A stretch of DNA of 15,371 bases from Oscillospiraceae bacterium (GTDB taxonomy: Bacteria; Bacillota_A; Clostridia; Oscillospirales; Ruminococcaceae), in the NCBI GenBank assembly GCA_900766795.1, contig CAAFWX010000353.1:1-15371 (forward strand), given 5' to 3'. The position numbers and the translations under genes were made by a program. This document shows positions 1-8,110 of the stretch, one piece after another. How positions within the stretch are numbered: the first letter of the stretch is position 1; each line of letters opens with the position of its first letter. The notes below the pieces were generated by a model. That model did not search any database and was not told where the DNA came from. It saw only the letters and a program-made list of their open reading frames with translations.

Positions 1-3000
1 GATTCGGTAGCAAGGGAATCCTTTCCTACGAGGATATTCTTACCCGAAAGCCCTGCGGTGAAATGCGAACCCAGAGTGATATCGCCCTTCATTTCGCCGA
101 TAAGCATCCCCTCCTCCTTAGAGGAAACGCCGCTTACGCTGAACCCTGCGGAGAATACCTTGACCTCGCCGCCGAAATTGCTTAAATCGACCTGCATTGA
201 GCTGCCGCCCGAGGCATTGTCGCCGTCCTCCTTCTTCGCCTGCTGCGCGGTTTTGGTCAGGGTGACCCCGCCCTTTGCGCTGATGGAGAAAAACGAGCCG
301 ATTTTAAGGTCGGTATTCAGCAGGGTAGAGGCGGTGAATTTGTTCCCTGAAACGGAGAAATCCGAGTTGCTCAGTTCCGCGGAGAAAAACTTGATGGAAT
401 CAACGGTACCGTTAAGCCCGTTTTCCGAGGTGATTCCCGCCTTGCTGAGCTTTATGTCGGAGGCATTGACGGTTACGCCGCTGACGCTGATTGCGTCGCC
501 CATCAGAGAGAGGCCGCTAAGCGAGCCAACCACAGAGGACGCGCCAAAGACGCCGTCCTTAAAGGACAGCCCCGAAAGCTGCAAGGAGAACAGGTCGCTG
601 AACCCAACGCCGAGTTCGCCGGATTTCAGCTGTGCGGACAGCGCGTTATCCGCATAGGTAACCGAGCCGGAAATCCCCTTCGCGGACAAGCCGAAACTGC
701 CGATAGCGGGCATATCCAGCTGCATATCGCTGACGGTTCCGGTAATAGAGAGCGGCTTGTTCTTGGCTTTTGCGAACAACAGCTCGCCCGACTTAGCGGA
801 GAGAATCCCGCCGAGGGAAAAACCGTGTTCCTGCTTTACCTTGATTTGCTCAAAGGACACGCCGTCCGCCTCAACGAAAAGGTTCTTGACTTCGGTGTCG
901 ACAGGGTTGAAATCGCTGATTTTCTCGAAATGGATATTGGCGGAGTTAAGGTGAACGCTCTTCGAGGAAATTTCGCCGTCTATTTCGTCAACGCCGGCGT
1001 GGACAGAGGGAATCGAAATCTTCTTTGCGGATAGGCTTAGGCTGTCTTCGCCGCCGTTTGAAAGCTTTATTCCCTCTACGCTTATAAACGAGCCTTTCGC
1101 GTTTCCCGCTGCGTCCAGCCTGCGGAAGCTCTGCTTGTATGCGCCTGCGGTTTTCGAAAAGCTTGTTTCTGCGCTGCCGCTTGCGGTAAGAAATGCGGTT
1201 TTAATGTCAAAGGCGCCCTTTGCGTCGATTGTTTCGAAGTTCTTTTCCGCAGACATTTCTCCCGACGTCTTTACCAGACCGTTCAGGAACTCCGTTTGGG
1301 GGAGAGTCGCGGAAAAGCTGTCCACAGAGGGACCGTTCTTGTTCACCCGAAGATTCTTTCCGTTGAAACCCGCATTGATTCCCGCAGGGAGAGAAATCCC
1401 GCCGTAAATCGCGCCCGAAACAAACTCCCCGTTCTCCGCACGAATATCCTTCATACCAAGTGTGAGTGCGTTAAACAGCTTGAACTCCGACTCGAAAGCA
1501 TTGGTGACAAGATGGGTGTCGTTCTTGCTGCTGACTATACCCAGCTCTCCCTTTGGCTTAATTGTGAAAACACTGTTTATTCCGTAGGTTTTATTGCCCT
1601 CGAGGGTCGCTTTTCCGGTAAAGCCCTCGTTTGTCCATTTAAGCTCCGGCTTTTTCAGCGCTGTCCCGAACAGGGAAACGGATTCCGCGTCCAGCGTCAC
1701 ACCGCCGTCATCGTCATATTTGATTCCCGTCTTGTCTATTCTCAGGAATGCGGCGGACAGCTTTGCTTTCGTGAGGCTAACAAACCCGCCGAGCAGGTCT
1801 GCAGTTACTTCCGTTCCCGTGACGGAATCGGCGCGCAGAGTGGAGTTCTCGTAGCCCAGCCCCGACATTGTCACCCCGAATATATCGCGGAAGGACGCCG
1901 TAATCGAGCCGCCCGAAAAGCTTACCTTCGCGCCCTCGGAGGAGTAGGAGAGCTTGCCCTCGGCGGTGGTGGACTTGACGGATAGGTCGCCAAGACTCAG
2001 ATTGGTTGACAGCTTTGAGAATCCCGCGGATACCTTGTAGCCGTCGTTTTCCGACTTCGAAACAGACAGGTTCGAGCCTTCTGCGCTGAGAAAATCTCCG
2101 ATGTTGATAGGACCTAAGCCCACCTTGATTTCATCGAAAACAAGTCCGTTACCCGAGATTCCCGCGCCGGTCACCTCCACGTCAAGCTTGAACTCGGGCT
2201 TGTCGATTACGAGCTTTGCAGAGCCTTGCTCAACTCCGGAGGAGGAAATCTGCCCCTTTAAATCCTTTAGCGAAAACACCTCGGGAATGGTAACAGCGCC
2301 CACGTTCAGATTCGCGGATTTGTCGGTTATCCCGAGATTCATATTGTCAAGGACAACGTTGTCGCTGCCGAAAACAAGCTTTTCGAGATTCACCTTTATG
2401 TCCGAGGCGCTGCTTGAAACCGTACCGCTGCCGTCCTTCAGCTTTGCGTGAAGAACATCGGTTATGTCAAACAAACCGCTCATACTGCTGAAAGAGAAAA
2501 CTCCGTCCGATACGCTGAAATTGCCGATATCAATGCGGCTCTTGTCCTTAACGCTAAGCCCCAGAGAAGCCTCGTCAAAGGACGCGTCAAACGCGCCCTC
2601 CTTTGAGGAAACGTTCAGAGTTCCCTTCAGGAGAAGCTTAAAGATGTCGTTGTTGATGAGGTATTCGTCCCGGTCAAATAACGCACAGGCGGAGAAACCG
2701 CTGTTGTCCGCGGTAAAGCTGATTTTGGATTTCGGCAGTTCGAGCAGGCTGAACTCCGCGATTTCGCCGCTGATTTCGCTGCTGTTTAAGCCCGTTTTGT
2801 CTATGATGAGCTTGTTCGCCGTGACCGAAACTCCGTTAAGCGTGAGAAGTCCCGCCTTGTCGATAATGTTAGGCGCGGCGGCGGTAATGCTCTCTGCTGT
2901 AAACTTCCCCTGCTCATAGGACAAGTTGTTTCCCGTTACGGAGAACAGACCGAACACGCTTATGTCGGCTGTCTCGGCGGAGATATTGAGGGAACCCCCC

Positions 3001-4517
3001 GTGTTGCTAAGCGTAACGTCTCCGTTAATGCTGTCCGCAGATACTTCGAACCCGCTGTCTGTGGAAACATTGATTTGAGCGTCGCTGATGTCCGCAGACG
3101 CCGAGATACCTTCCTTGTCGTCCTTTGAAAGCCGGAAATCCACCTTGTTTATCTTCACAAGGTCGTCAAAGGTGATTCCCGTCGCGGTGATAAGAAATTT
3201 GCTGAAATCCGGCAGCTTGTTCTTGTAAAGCGCAAATTCATTCAGCGTTGCGGTAATGCTTTCAATATTATCTATTCCCGAAATCGAGATGTCTGCGTTG
3301 TTGATAACAGCGCTGTTTTCCGTGCGCGATGCCTTGATGTTGGACATCTTTATAAAGTCTGCCCCGTTGATGATAGCTTCGTCAGCAAAGAAGGTAGCGT
3401 TATCGGAAACCTCGCCGTCGCCCAGGTCTGTTACGCCCGTCATTCTTGCGTTGATGAAGGTGATTCCGAGGTATTCGAGGTCGCCGAGGACCATTGTAGC
3501 TACTCTGCCGACGGTGAGCATACCCTCCTTGTTTTTCATAAGGATAGGTCCGCTCTTGTCCTGACCCGACGGTATGCCGATACCCTCCGTAAAGCTCAGA
3601 AACAGGGGCTGGCTGATGTCGAAATCCGTACCCTTGTCCTCCAGCGGCTCTTTCAGGCGCAGGTGAGTGTTTCCCGCGGTGATACCCTCGGGAGAGGTGG
3701 TAATCTTTGTCAGGTCGAGCCGAAATTTCTCCGACGCGAGGGAGATATTGCCCTTTGTGAAATAAAGCGCGGGACGTCCGTTTCCGTTCTTAATGAGGAA
3801 AGTTCCCGTATTCACATGGATTCTTCCGCCCTCGATATCGAAATCGGCAGAGGTGATAAAATCAAGCTTTTCGGTATCGGTGGCAAAGTCCTTGTAGAGG
3901 GTAACATTCTCTTTTGCGTCCAGAGTGCGGTATTCTCCCAGCATTTTCAGCTGTGCCAGCGGGGAAGAGTAGGTTACGTTGTCCTTGCCCCTTATAGTGG
4001 AGTGAACGAATTTCGCCTGCGCGCCCACAAGACGGAAAATGTCGCCGTAGACAATGTTATTCTTGCCCTGAGGAACACCGTCTGTTTCACCCGAAGCCAT
4101 GTCGTTAGCGGTGATGGAAATTCCGTCGCTGGATTGCTGATAGAGGTCGTATGCCTGCTTGTCAAAGGCGGCTTTGGCTATAAGATAATCCTGATAGTGG
4201 TTGTCCGCGCGCTGTCTGCCGGTTTGCGCGGGGTCTTCGTTCCGACCGGTTTTGCGAAAGCTGAAAAAGCTCTTGACTCTTCCGAAAAAGCCGCGCTTTT
4301 TTCGAGAGGTGTTTCGTGTTTCAATCTGAAGAGGTTCAGCGCCGTCGCCCTCGGTATAGGTACCCTGCTGAATCTGTCGGAGAGTGGCAAGGTTGCTTTC
4401 AATCTCCTCCTCGGATTGCAGAAGCTCTTGGTTTTCAGAGGTTATTTCCTGCTCAATGATGTCGTGAAGTTCCTCGTCATCATTAAGCTCAACAGGCAGG
4501 TTATCTTTTTCCGCCAT
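1..4517 (-). CDS. Giant beta-repeat protein (3' end off window), candidate CIS payload or surface component
   Basis: The frame starts at the ATG at 4517 and is open to base 1, giving at least 1505 residues; I translated it across the window and met no stop. Residues 1-70 are acidic and likely disordered. Residues 72-92 are a basic, Phe-rich patch (RKKRGFFGRVKSFFSF). From about 132 onward the protein is one long run of short beta strands rich in Ser, Gly, Thr, Val, Lys and Asp, with recurring pieces such as 'F.d.F.v..sgLsye.g.f.a.Svt' and 'l.idktGi'. I noticed only one cysteine and very few tryptophans. No signal peptide, membrane segment, sorting motif or enzyme motif is visible. A Gln/Lys/Asp/Gly/Ser-rich linker lies near residue 1425. 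I do not recognise a family; beta-solenoid, AsmA-like lipid-groove or fibre folds are all possible. Its place right after the Pvc15-like ATPase fits a cargo or a machine-associated fibre. Confidence 0.85.
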   Translation of the reverse strand, partial: MAEKDNLPVELNDDEELHDIIEQEITSENQELLQSEEEIESNLATLRQIQQGTYTEGDGAEPLQIETRNTSRKKRGFFGRVKSFFSFRKTGRNEDPAQTGRQRADNHYQDYLIAKAAFDKQAYDLYQQSSDGISITANDMASGETDGVPQGKNNIVYGDIFRLVGAQAKFVHSTIRGKDNVTYSSPLAQLKMLGEYRTLDAKENVTLYKDFATDTEKLDFITSADFDIEGGRIHVNTGTFLIKNGNGRPALYFTKGNISLASEKFRLDLTKITTSPEGITAGNTHLRLKEPLEDKGTDFDISQPLFLSFTEGIGIPSGQDKSGPILMKNKEGMLTVGRVATMVLGDLEYLGITFINARMTGVTDLGDGEVSDNATFFADEAIINGADFIKMSNIKASRTENSAVINNADISISGIDNIESITATLNEFALYKNKLPDFSKFLITATGITFDDLVKINKVDFRLSKDDKEGISASADISDAQINVSTDSGFEVSADSINGDVTLSNTGGSLNISAETADISVFGLFSVTGNNLSYEQGKFTAESITAAAPNIIDKAGLLTLNGVSVTANKLIIDKTGLNSSEISGEIAEFSLLELPKSKISFTADNSGFSACALFDRDEYLINNDIFKLLLKGTLNVSSKEGAFDASFDEASLGLSVKDKSRIDIGNFSVSDGVFSFSSMSGLFDITDVLHAKLKDGSGTVSSSASDIKVNLEKLVFGSDNVVLDNMNLGITDKSANLNVGAVTIPEVFSLKDLKGQISSSGVEQGSAKLVIDKPEFKLDVEVTGAGISGNGLVFDEIKVGLGPINIGDFLSAEGSNLSVSKSENDGYKVSAGFSKLSTNLSLGDLSVKSTTAEGKLSYSSEGAKVSFSGGSITASFRDIFGVTMSGLGYENSTLRADSVTGTEVTADLLGGFVSLTKAKLSAAFLRIDKTGIKYDDDGGVTLDAESVSLFGTALKKPELKWTNEGFTGKATLEGNKTYGINSVFTIKPKGELGIVSSKNDTHLVTNAFESEFKLFNALTLGMKDIRAENGEFVSGAIYGGISLPAGINAGFNGKNLRVNKNGPSVDSFSATLPQTEFLNGLVKTSGEMSAEKNFETIDAKGAFDIKTAFLTASGSAETSFSKTAGAYKQSFRRLDAAGNAKGSFISVEGIKLSNGGEDSLSLSAKKISIPSVHAGVDEIDGEISSKSVHLNSANIHFEKISDFNPVDTEVKNLFVEADGVSFEQIKVKQEHGFSLGGILSAKSGELLFAKAKNKPLSITGTVSDMQLDMPAIGSFGLSAKGISGSVTYADNALSAQLKSGELGVGFSDLFSLQLSGLSFKDGVFGASSVVGSLSGLSLMGDAISVSGVTVNASDIKLSKAGITSENGLNGTVDSIKFFSAELSNSDFSVSGNKFTASTLLNTDLKIGSFFSISAKGGVTLTKTAQQAKKEDGDNASGGSSMQVDLSNFGGEVKVFSAGFSVSGVSSKEEGMLIGEMKGDITLGSHFTAGLSGKNILVGKDSLATE
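430..2965 (-). repeat. Degenerate long-period protein repeats inside the giant gene
   Basis: Three related segments can be aligned by eye. They begin near 2965 (FGLFSVTGNNLSYEQGKFTA), near 1894 (FRDIFGVTMSGLGYENSTLR) and near 603 (FSDLFSLQLSGLSFKDGVFG). Each is followed 45-60 residues later by a related turn: IIDKTGLN, RIDKTGIK and KLSKAGIT. The spacing is about 357 and 430 residues. The DNA itself is not obviously repeated, so the repeats are old and diverged. Confidence 0.5.
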
Positions 4518-4524
4518 TGTGCAG

Positions 4525-4530
4525 ACCTCC
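4525..4530 (-). promoter_or_regulatory. Ribosome binding site of the giant beta-repeat gene
   Basis: GGAGGT (within GAAAGGAGGT) sits 7 bases before the ATG at 4517, in the 36-base gap after the ATPase stop. It fixes the start of the long open frame that runs off the left edge. Confidence 0.75.
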
Positions 4531-4553
4531 TTTCATCAGAATAGTTTTTGTTG

Positions 4554-6605
4554 TCAGAAGAACATGGAATACTTGCCGAAGTCGGTTTTGAGGAGCAGCT
4601 TTCCCTGCTTTGTGAGTTGCTTTTTGACCGCCCGCAGGATATGGGACATATTGACCGGCGTTCCCTCTTCCGCAGCAAGGAAAGCCGCGGACATAACCGC
4701 GCTTTTTATTGCCGCGCCGGAAAGCTCAAACTGATTCGCAAGGTATTCGAAGTCAATGCCGTCGTCAAGCGGCATTTTTTCGGGGAAGTTCTTTTTCCAT
4801 AGAATAAGACGGCGCTGCGGGTCGGGAAAGGGGAAGTTTATGATGTAGTTTATGCGGCGCATAAACGCCTCGTCGATGTTCTGAAGAAGGTTAGTGGACA
4901 TCAGCACGATTCCGTCGAAGCTCTCCAGCCTTTGCAGCAGGAACGAGGTTTCGACGTTTGCGTATTTGTCGTGGCTGTCCTTTATTTCGCTGCGCTTTCC
5001 GAAGATAGCGTCGGTTTCGTCGAAGAACAGGATTGCGTTGCTGCGCTCGGCTGCGTCAAAGATTTCTCCGAGGCTTTTCTCTGTTTCGCCGATGTATTTC
5101 GACATGACCTGAGAAATGTCAACGCGGTAGGCGGGAAGTCCAAGCTCCCCTGCGACAATAGTCGCCGCCATTGTCTTACCGGTTCCGGGCGGACCCGCAA
5201 AGAGCATGGTAAGCCCCTTTCCATAGGCAAGGCGGCTTTCGAAGTCCCACTGGTCGTATACTATGTGACGATACCTGATATGCGCCAGCGCCTCCCTGAT
5301 TTGCTGCTTTTCCTCCTCGGGGAGAATAAGGTCCTCCATGGTAAACGGACCTGTGATAAGCTTTGCCTTTGCGCCCATGGAGTTTTCCGTGAGCGTGTTG
5401 CACACAATGCTCAGTATCTGCTCGTTTGGCTCCTTTGCGCCGTCGGCGGTCATCTGCTCGCTAAGCGCCATCGCCGCCGAGTGAATCTGTTTCGGGGTGA
5501 AACGGTATTTGTTTGCCGCCGTGTGGGCAAGCTGCTCGGAAAGCCCTCCCGTGGTCTGCCAGAGGCTGCACCGCATTTCGCGGCTGAGTTCCCCGAGCTT
5601 TACGGTGAAAACGGGCGCGCTTGCCGCGTCAAGAACCTGCCGTGAGTTCTGAGTGCTGACAAAAATCACCTTTGCTGCTTTGTGAAGAACCTCGAACAGA
5701 TGTGAGAGAACGCCCTCCTTTTCCGTCCGTCCGAAAACGCAGACATAGCATTGCCTGAGCAAAAGCTCGCATAGGATATCGCAGTCAGCTCCCGCCCTGT
5801 CGCAGGCGGCATATTTCGAAAGGTCAATCATAAGAACGCTGCGCGAGGTCGCCGCGGCGTACTGCATGACGAGATGTTTCTTTCCGCTGCCTTCGCCGCC
5901 CTCGATACATACAATGCGCTTTCCCTCCGCGTCAGACGCGCGGGTTATCTCCTTAAGCTGAGCGGGGTAGCATACCGGTCCGACAGAAGAAAGCCTGTCG
6001 GTTTTCATGAAACTGCTTTCGGGATATTGCCCTATGGTCAGCAAGGGAATGAAGTATTTCCTGAATTTAAGCTGCCCTGAGCAGGGGTTTCCCTCAATAG
6101 GTTCAAAAACGTATTTGAACAGCTTTGCGCTAAGCGCGGGGAGCTGTGAAAAATCCCTCTGCGCGAAAAGCGTCAGCGCAAGTTCCACTGTAGGCGCAGT
6201 CAAACGCACGTTATCGTTTATATATCCGAAGGTCTTTTCGTATTCGGTGTTGACAAAAGGCATTGCCGCCAGAACGATGATAAACCGTTCAAGAATGCCG
6301 AATCCGAACGCGGAGCAGATATGCTCCAGCGGAAGAAGAATCCCGTTGTCTGCGGAAGCCTTTGCGTTTTCGGTGATTGAGGCATAGATTTCCGAAACCC
6401 TTTTTCTCCCGTCCTCAGACAGGGAGAAATTGAGGTAGGAGAAAACGTTCTCTGCCTCCTCCATCGAGATAACCAGCCCCTTGTACTGTTCAAAGGGGGT
6501 ATCGCTGACAGCCTTTAGCTTAACAATTTTGTCCATATATTCGCTCAGATAAACGTCAATGAGCTGCTCATAAGCGGAAAGCTGATGAAGAGAGTCAGTA
6601 AACAT
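4554..6605 (-). CDS. AAA+ ATPase, Pvc15/Afp15-like
   Basis: This is a 683-residue cytoplasmic ATPase. Residues 1-200 are helical with no recognised motif. Around residue 237 lies a P-loop-like GGEGSGKK followed by SVLMIDLSKYAAC, suggesting a degenerate first AAA module. The active module is C-terminal: Walker A GPPGTGKT at about 470-477, Walker B ILFFDETDAIFGKR at about 525, sensor 1 VLMSTN, an arginine-finger candidate in FMRRINYIINFPFPD, and a sensor-2-like LSGAAIKSAV. This layout (inactive-looking first domain, FtsH/Cdc48-type second domain) is that of ATPases in nearly all extracellular CIS loci, where Pvc15/Afp15 is linked to cargo loading and particle stability. GGAGGTG lies 5 bases before the ATG, in a 30-base gap after the PAAR-like gene. 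The giant protein follows 36 bases later, which hints that the two work together. Confidence 0.93.
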   Translation of the reverse strand: MFTDSLHQLSAYEQLIDVYLSEYMDKIVKLKAVSDTPFEQYKGLVISMEEAENVFSYLNFSLSEDGRKRVSEIYASITENAKASADNGILLPLEHICSAFGFGILERFIIVLAAMPFVNTEYEKTFGYINDNVRLTAPTVELALTLFAQRDFSQLPALSAKLFKYVFEPIEGNPCSGQLKFRKYFIPLLTIGQYPESSFMKTDRLSSVGPVCYPAQLKEITRASDAEGKRIVCIEGGEGSGKKHLVMQYAAATSRSVLMIDLSKYAACDRAGADCDILCELLLRQCYVCVFGRTEKEGVLSHLFEVLHKAAKVIFVSTQNSRQVLDAASAPVFTVKLGELSREMRCSLWQTTGGLSEQLAHTAANKYRFTPKQIHSAAMALSEQMTADGAKEPNEQILSIVCNTLTENSMGAKAKLITGPFTMEDLILPEEEKQQIREALAHIRYRHIVYDQWDFESRLAYGKGLTMLFAGPPGTGKTMAATIVAGELGLPAYRVDISQVMSKYIGETEKSLGEIFDAAERSNAILFFDETDAIFGKRSEIKDSHDKYANVETSFLLQRLESFDGIVLMSTNLLQNIDEAFMRRINYIINFPFPDPQRRLILWKKNFPEKMPLDDGIDFEYLANQFELSGAAIKSAVMSAAFLAAEEGTPVNMSHILRAVKKQLTKQGKLLLKTDFGKYSMFF

Positions 6606-6610
6606 TTTTT

Positions 6611-6617
6611 CACCTCC
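6611..6617 (-). promoter_or_regulatory. Ribosome binding site of the AAA+ ATPase
   Basis: GGAGGTG lies 5 bases before the ATG at 6605, within the 30-base gap after the PAAR-like gene. It supports this start for the ATPase. Confidence 0.65.
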
Positions 6618-6635
6618 AATGGGGGTTAGATTTTG

Positions 6636-7025
6636 TCAGGGCAGCTTTATTGTCGCCTGTCCGGGAAAGGAGAACGAAATAACGCCTGCCCACATACAGG
6701 TAAGCTTAGAATTATCGGTCAAAGCGGGCTTTCCTCCCACAAGGACAGTCGGGCAGCCCGGCGCCCAGGGCGCGGCGATGTTCGGCATACAGGGCATGGG
6801 AGTAAGCACGCCGAGCGCTGCGGCGGTTGCAGACGCCACCTGCGGGTTTGCCATGCTTGAACACATTCCGAAGGGAAGCACGTTCACCATGGGTTTGTTG
6901 TCCATGATGTTGGCGCAGGGTTTTGAGCAGCCCAAAACCTTGTTTTCGGGAAGCACGCCGAAATTTGACGGCGCTGTTCCAAAGGTGCAGCTGCACATTG
7001 CACCCTGAGTTACAATAAGGCTCAT
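6636..7025 (-). CDS. PAAR-like spike tip protein (DUF4280)
   Basis: This 129-residue protein matches the DUF4280 PAAR-like family. It opens with IVTQGAMCSCTFGTAPS, has repeated 'l......P..Ni.d..p..Ni.pFG.C.s..NP' (ANIMDNKPMVNVLPFGMCSS), then CMPNIAAPWAPGC and VLVGGKPALTDNSKLTCMWAG near the end. Such proteins cap the spike of contractile systems, forming a sharp, often metal-bound tip, and can carry or recruit effectors. Eight cysteines occur at about residues 11, 13, 33, 37, 55, 79, 91 and 110, an unusually high number for so short a cytoplasmic protein; they may bind metal. There is no C-terminal toxin extension, so cargo would have to attach separately. AAGGAGA precedes the ATG in an 18-base gap after the small beta protein. 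Confidence 0.92.
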   Translation of the reverse strand: MSLIVTQGAMCSCTFGTAPSNFGVLPENKVLGCSKPCANIMDNKPMVNVLPFGMCSSMANPQVASATAAALGVLTPMPCMPNIAAPWAPGCPTVLVGGKPALTDNSKLTCMWAGVISFSFPGQATIKLP

Positions 7026-7043
7026 GATTATCTCCTTGCGGTG

Positions 7044-7523
7044 TTATCCCGCCATGATTTTGAGTGAAGCGCCCTGTGCAACGGCTTTCTTCAGCGGTGC
7101 GGTGAGGGTGATTTTCTGTGTCGCCGCGTCGAAACTTTCAATGATTGCCTCGGCGTTTCCGTAAATCAGTCTGCTGCCCTCAAGTACCTGCGGGACATAG
7201 CCCTCGGTAAAAGCGGCGGCAATCACCGTTTCTCCCTTTTTTGCGCTTTCTGCGGCAAGCAGCGAAAGCTCTGTTCGGTTCTCGGAAATAGGGTGAAGAA
7301 AGGCTGTCATGCGGCTTGCAGTGTGGGGAATCTCACATGACTGAAAGCCCTGGCAGGAGAGGGAGATTATCTCGTTTTCCGCAAGGGGTTTGAGAAAAAC
7401 GTAATACCCGCCGTCCTTGTGCATTGCGCGCTGTCCGCCTTGAGAAATCGCAATAACGCTTTCCAGCGGAAGGAAGGTTTCAGCGGAAGCGGCGCGAATA
7501 ACAAGGTGCGCCATAATCTTCAT
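7044..7523 (-). CDS. Small beta-rich protein of unknown function in the CIS operon
   Basis: I do not recognise a family. The 159-residue protein appears to have two beta-rich halves. Residues about 4-70 run from HLVIRAASAETFLPL to EIISLSCQGFQSCEIP, a layout like a carboxypeptidase-regulatory or transthyretin-like beta-sandwich. Residues about 75-159 include GYVPQVLEGSRLIYGNAEAI and KITLTAPLKKAVAQGASLKI, a 'l..pl....a.Gt.v.i' ending common in phage tail and surface beta domains. It has no signal peptide and no obvious enzyme motif. ATG at 7523 overlaps the DUF4255 stop and has GGGGTGA upstream; the ATG at 7514 is possible but has no binding site. Its place between the tail-end protein and the PAAR-like protein suggests a structural adaptor, which is inference only. 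Confidence 0.7.
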   Translation of the reverse strand: MKIMAHLVIRAASAETFLPLESVIAISQGGQRAMHKDGGYYVFLKPLAENEIISLSCQGFQSCEIPHTASRMTAFLHPISENRTELSLLAAESAKKGETVIAAAFTEGYVPQVLEGSRLIYGNAEAIIESFDAATQKITLTAPLKKAVAQGASLKIMAG

Positions 7524-8101
7524 CTTCTCACCCCTTTTTGCCGAACAGAAATATCCGCAGACGTAACGCGCTTAACCTCGCGAACCCGCTCAGAATCCAT
7601 GAGAACCGTGCTCACCTTGTAGTAAAGCGCAGCCTTCGGCGGCAAATTGAACGCCGTCCAGACCTTGATTTTGTCCTCGTAGGGCTTGTTTTCGAAAGCG
7701 ATGTTCACGCCCTCTCCCGAGTCGGCGAGGGTGCCTTGCAGGCAGTCGGTGATAATCCTGTTGTCGGCAAGCTTCTGATATATTCTTCCTAGAATACGCT
7801 GCTCGTCCTGTGCGCGGATAGCGATATCGGATTTCAGCGCGGTGAAAATCATATAATGAAGATTGATAGGGGAGGGCGGGGCTTTAACGTGGGTATCATC
7901 AATGACGATGTCCGACCTGCTCGCGCGGTTATCCGCGTCCTCCTCAATATCGTAAAGGCAGACGCCGACGATAAATCCTCCCGTTTCGTTTGGGTCGCAA
8001 AGACCGATAAGTTCGCTTTTTTCCACGGGCGGAATGCAGTTTCTTCTCAAGAATTCCACAATCGTTCTTCCCGTATCGGATATTGCCGTATAACCTGCCA
8101 T
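7520..8101 (-). CDS. Pvc16/Afp16-like tail-end protein (DUF4255)
   Basis: This 193-residue protein shows the hallmarks of the DUF4255 (Pvc16 N-terminal) family. It opens with TAISDTGRTIVEFLRRNCIP, has the strand GVCLYDIEEDADNRASR ('v.lYdi.ed...R'), then PPSPINLHYMIFTA ('ppl.l.l.yl.ta') and DEQRILGRIYQKLADNRIIT ('e...lg...q.l.d.pii'). The C-terminal half reads VWTAFNLPPKAALYYKVSTV, also typical. In Afp and PVC particles this protein caps the tail and ends its growth. It is the best single pointer that the locus is an extracellular-type CIS rather than a prophage tail or T6SS. The start ATG has GGAG in the 9-base gap after the coiled-coil gene, and the stop overlaps the next start as ATGA. Confidence 0.88.
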   Translation of the reverse strand: MAGYTAISDTGRTIVEFLRRNCIPPVEKSELIGLCDPNETGGFIVGVCLYDIEEDADNRASRSDIVIDDTHVKAPPSPINLHYMIFTALKSDIAIRAQDEQRILGRIYQKLADNRIITDCLQGTLADSGEGVNIAFENKPYEDKIKVWTAFNLPPKAALYYKVSTVLMDSERVREVKRVTSADISVRQKGVRR

Positions 8102-8110
8102 ACTTGCTCC

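Noticed and set aside
3663..4544. A 293-codon open frame on the plus strand opposite the start of the giant gene, and several other plus-strand frames of 100-280 codons
   Set aside because: They lie antisense to strongly supported minus-strand genes, lack ribosome binding sites and encode low-complexity Arg/Ser/Phe-rich or scrambled protein. They follow from codon bias in the real genes.
5870..5905. Second active ATP site in the AAA+ protein
   Set aside because: GGEGSGKK resembles a P-loop, but it lacks the usual Thr/Ser after Lys and I see no clear Walker B with acidic pair following it, so the first module is probably not catalytic.
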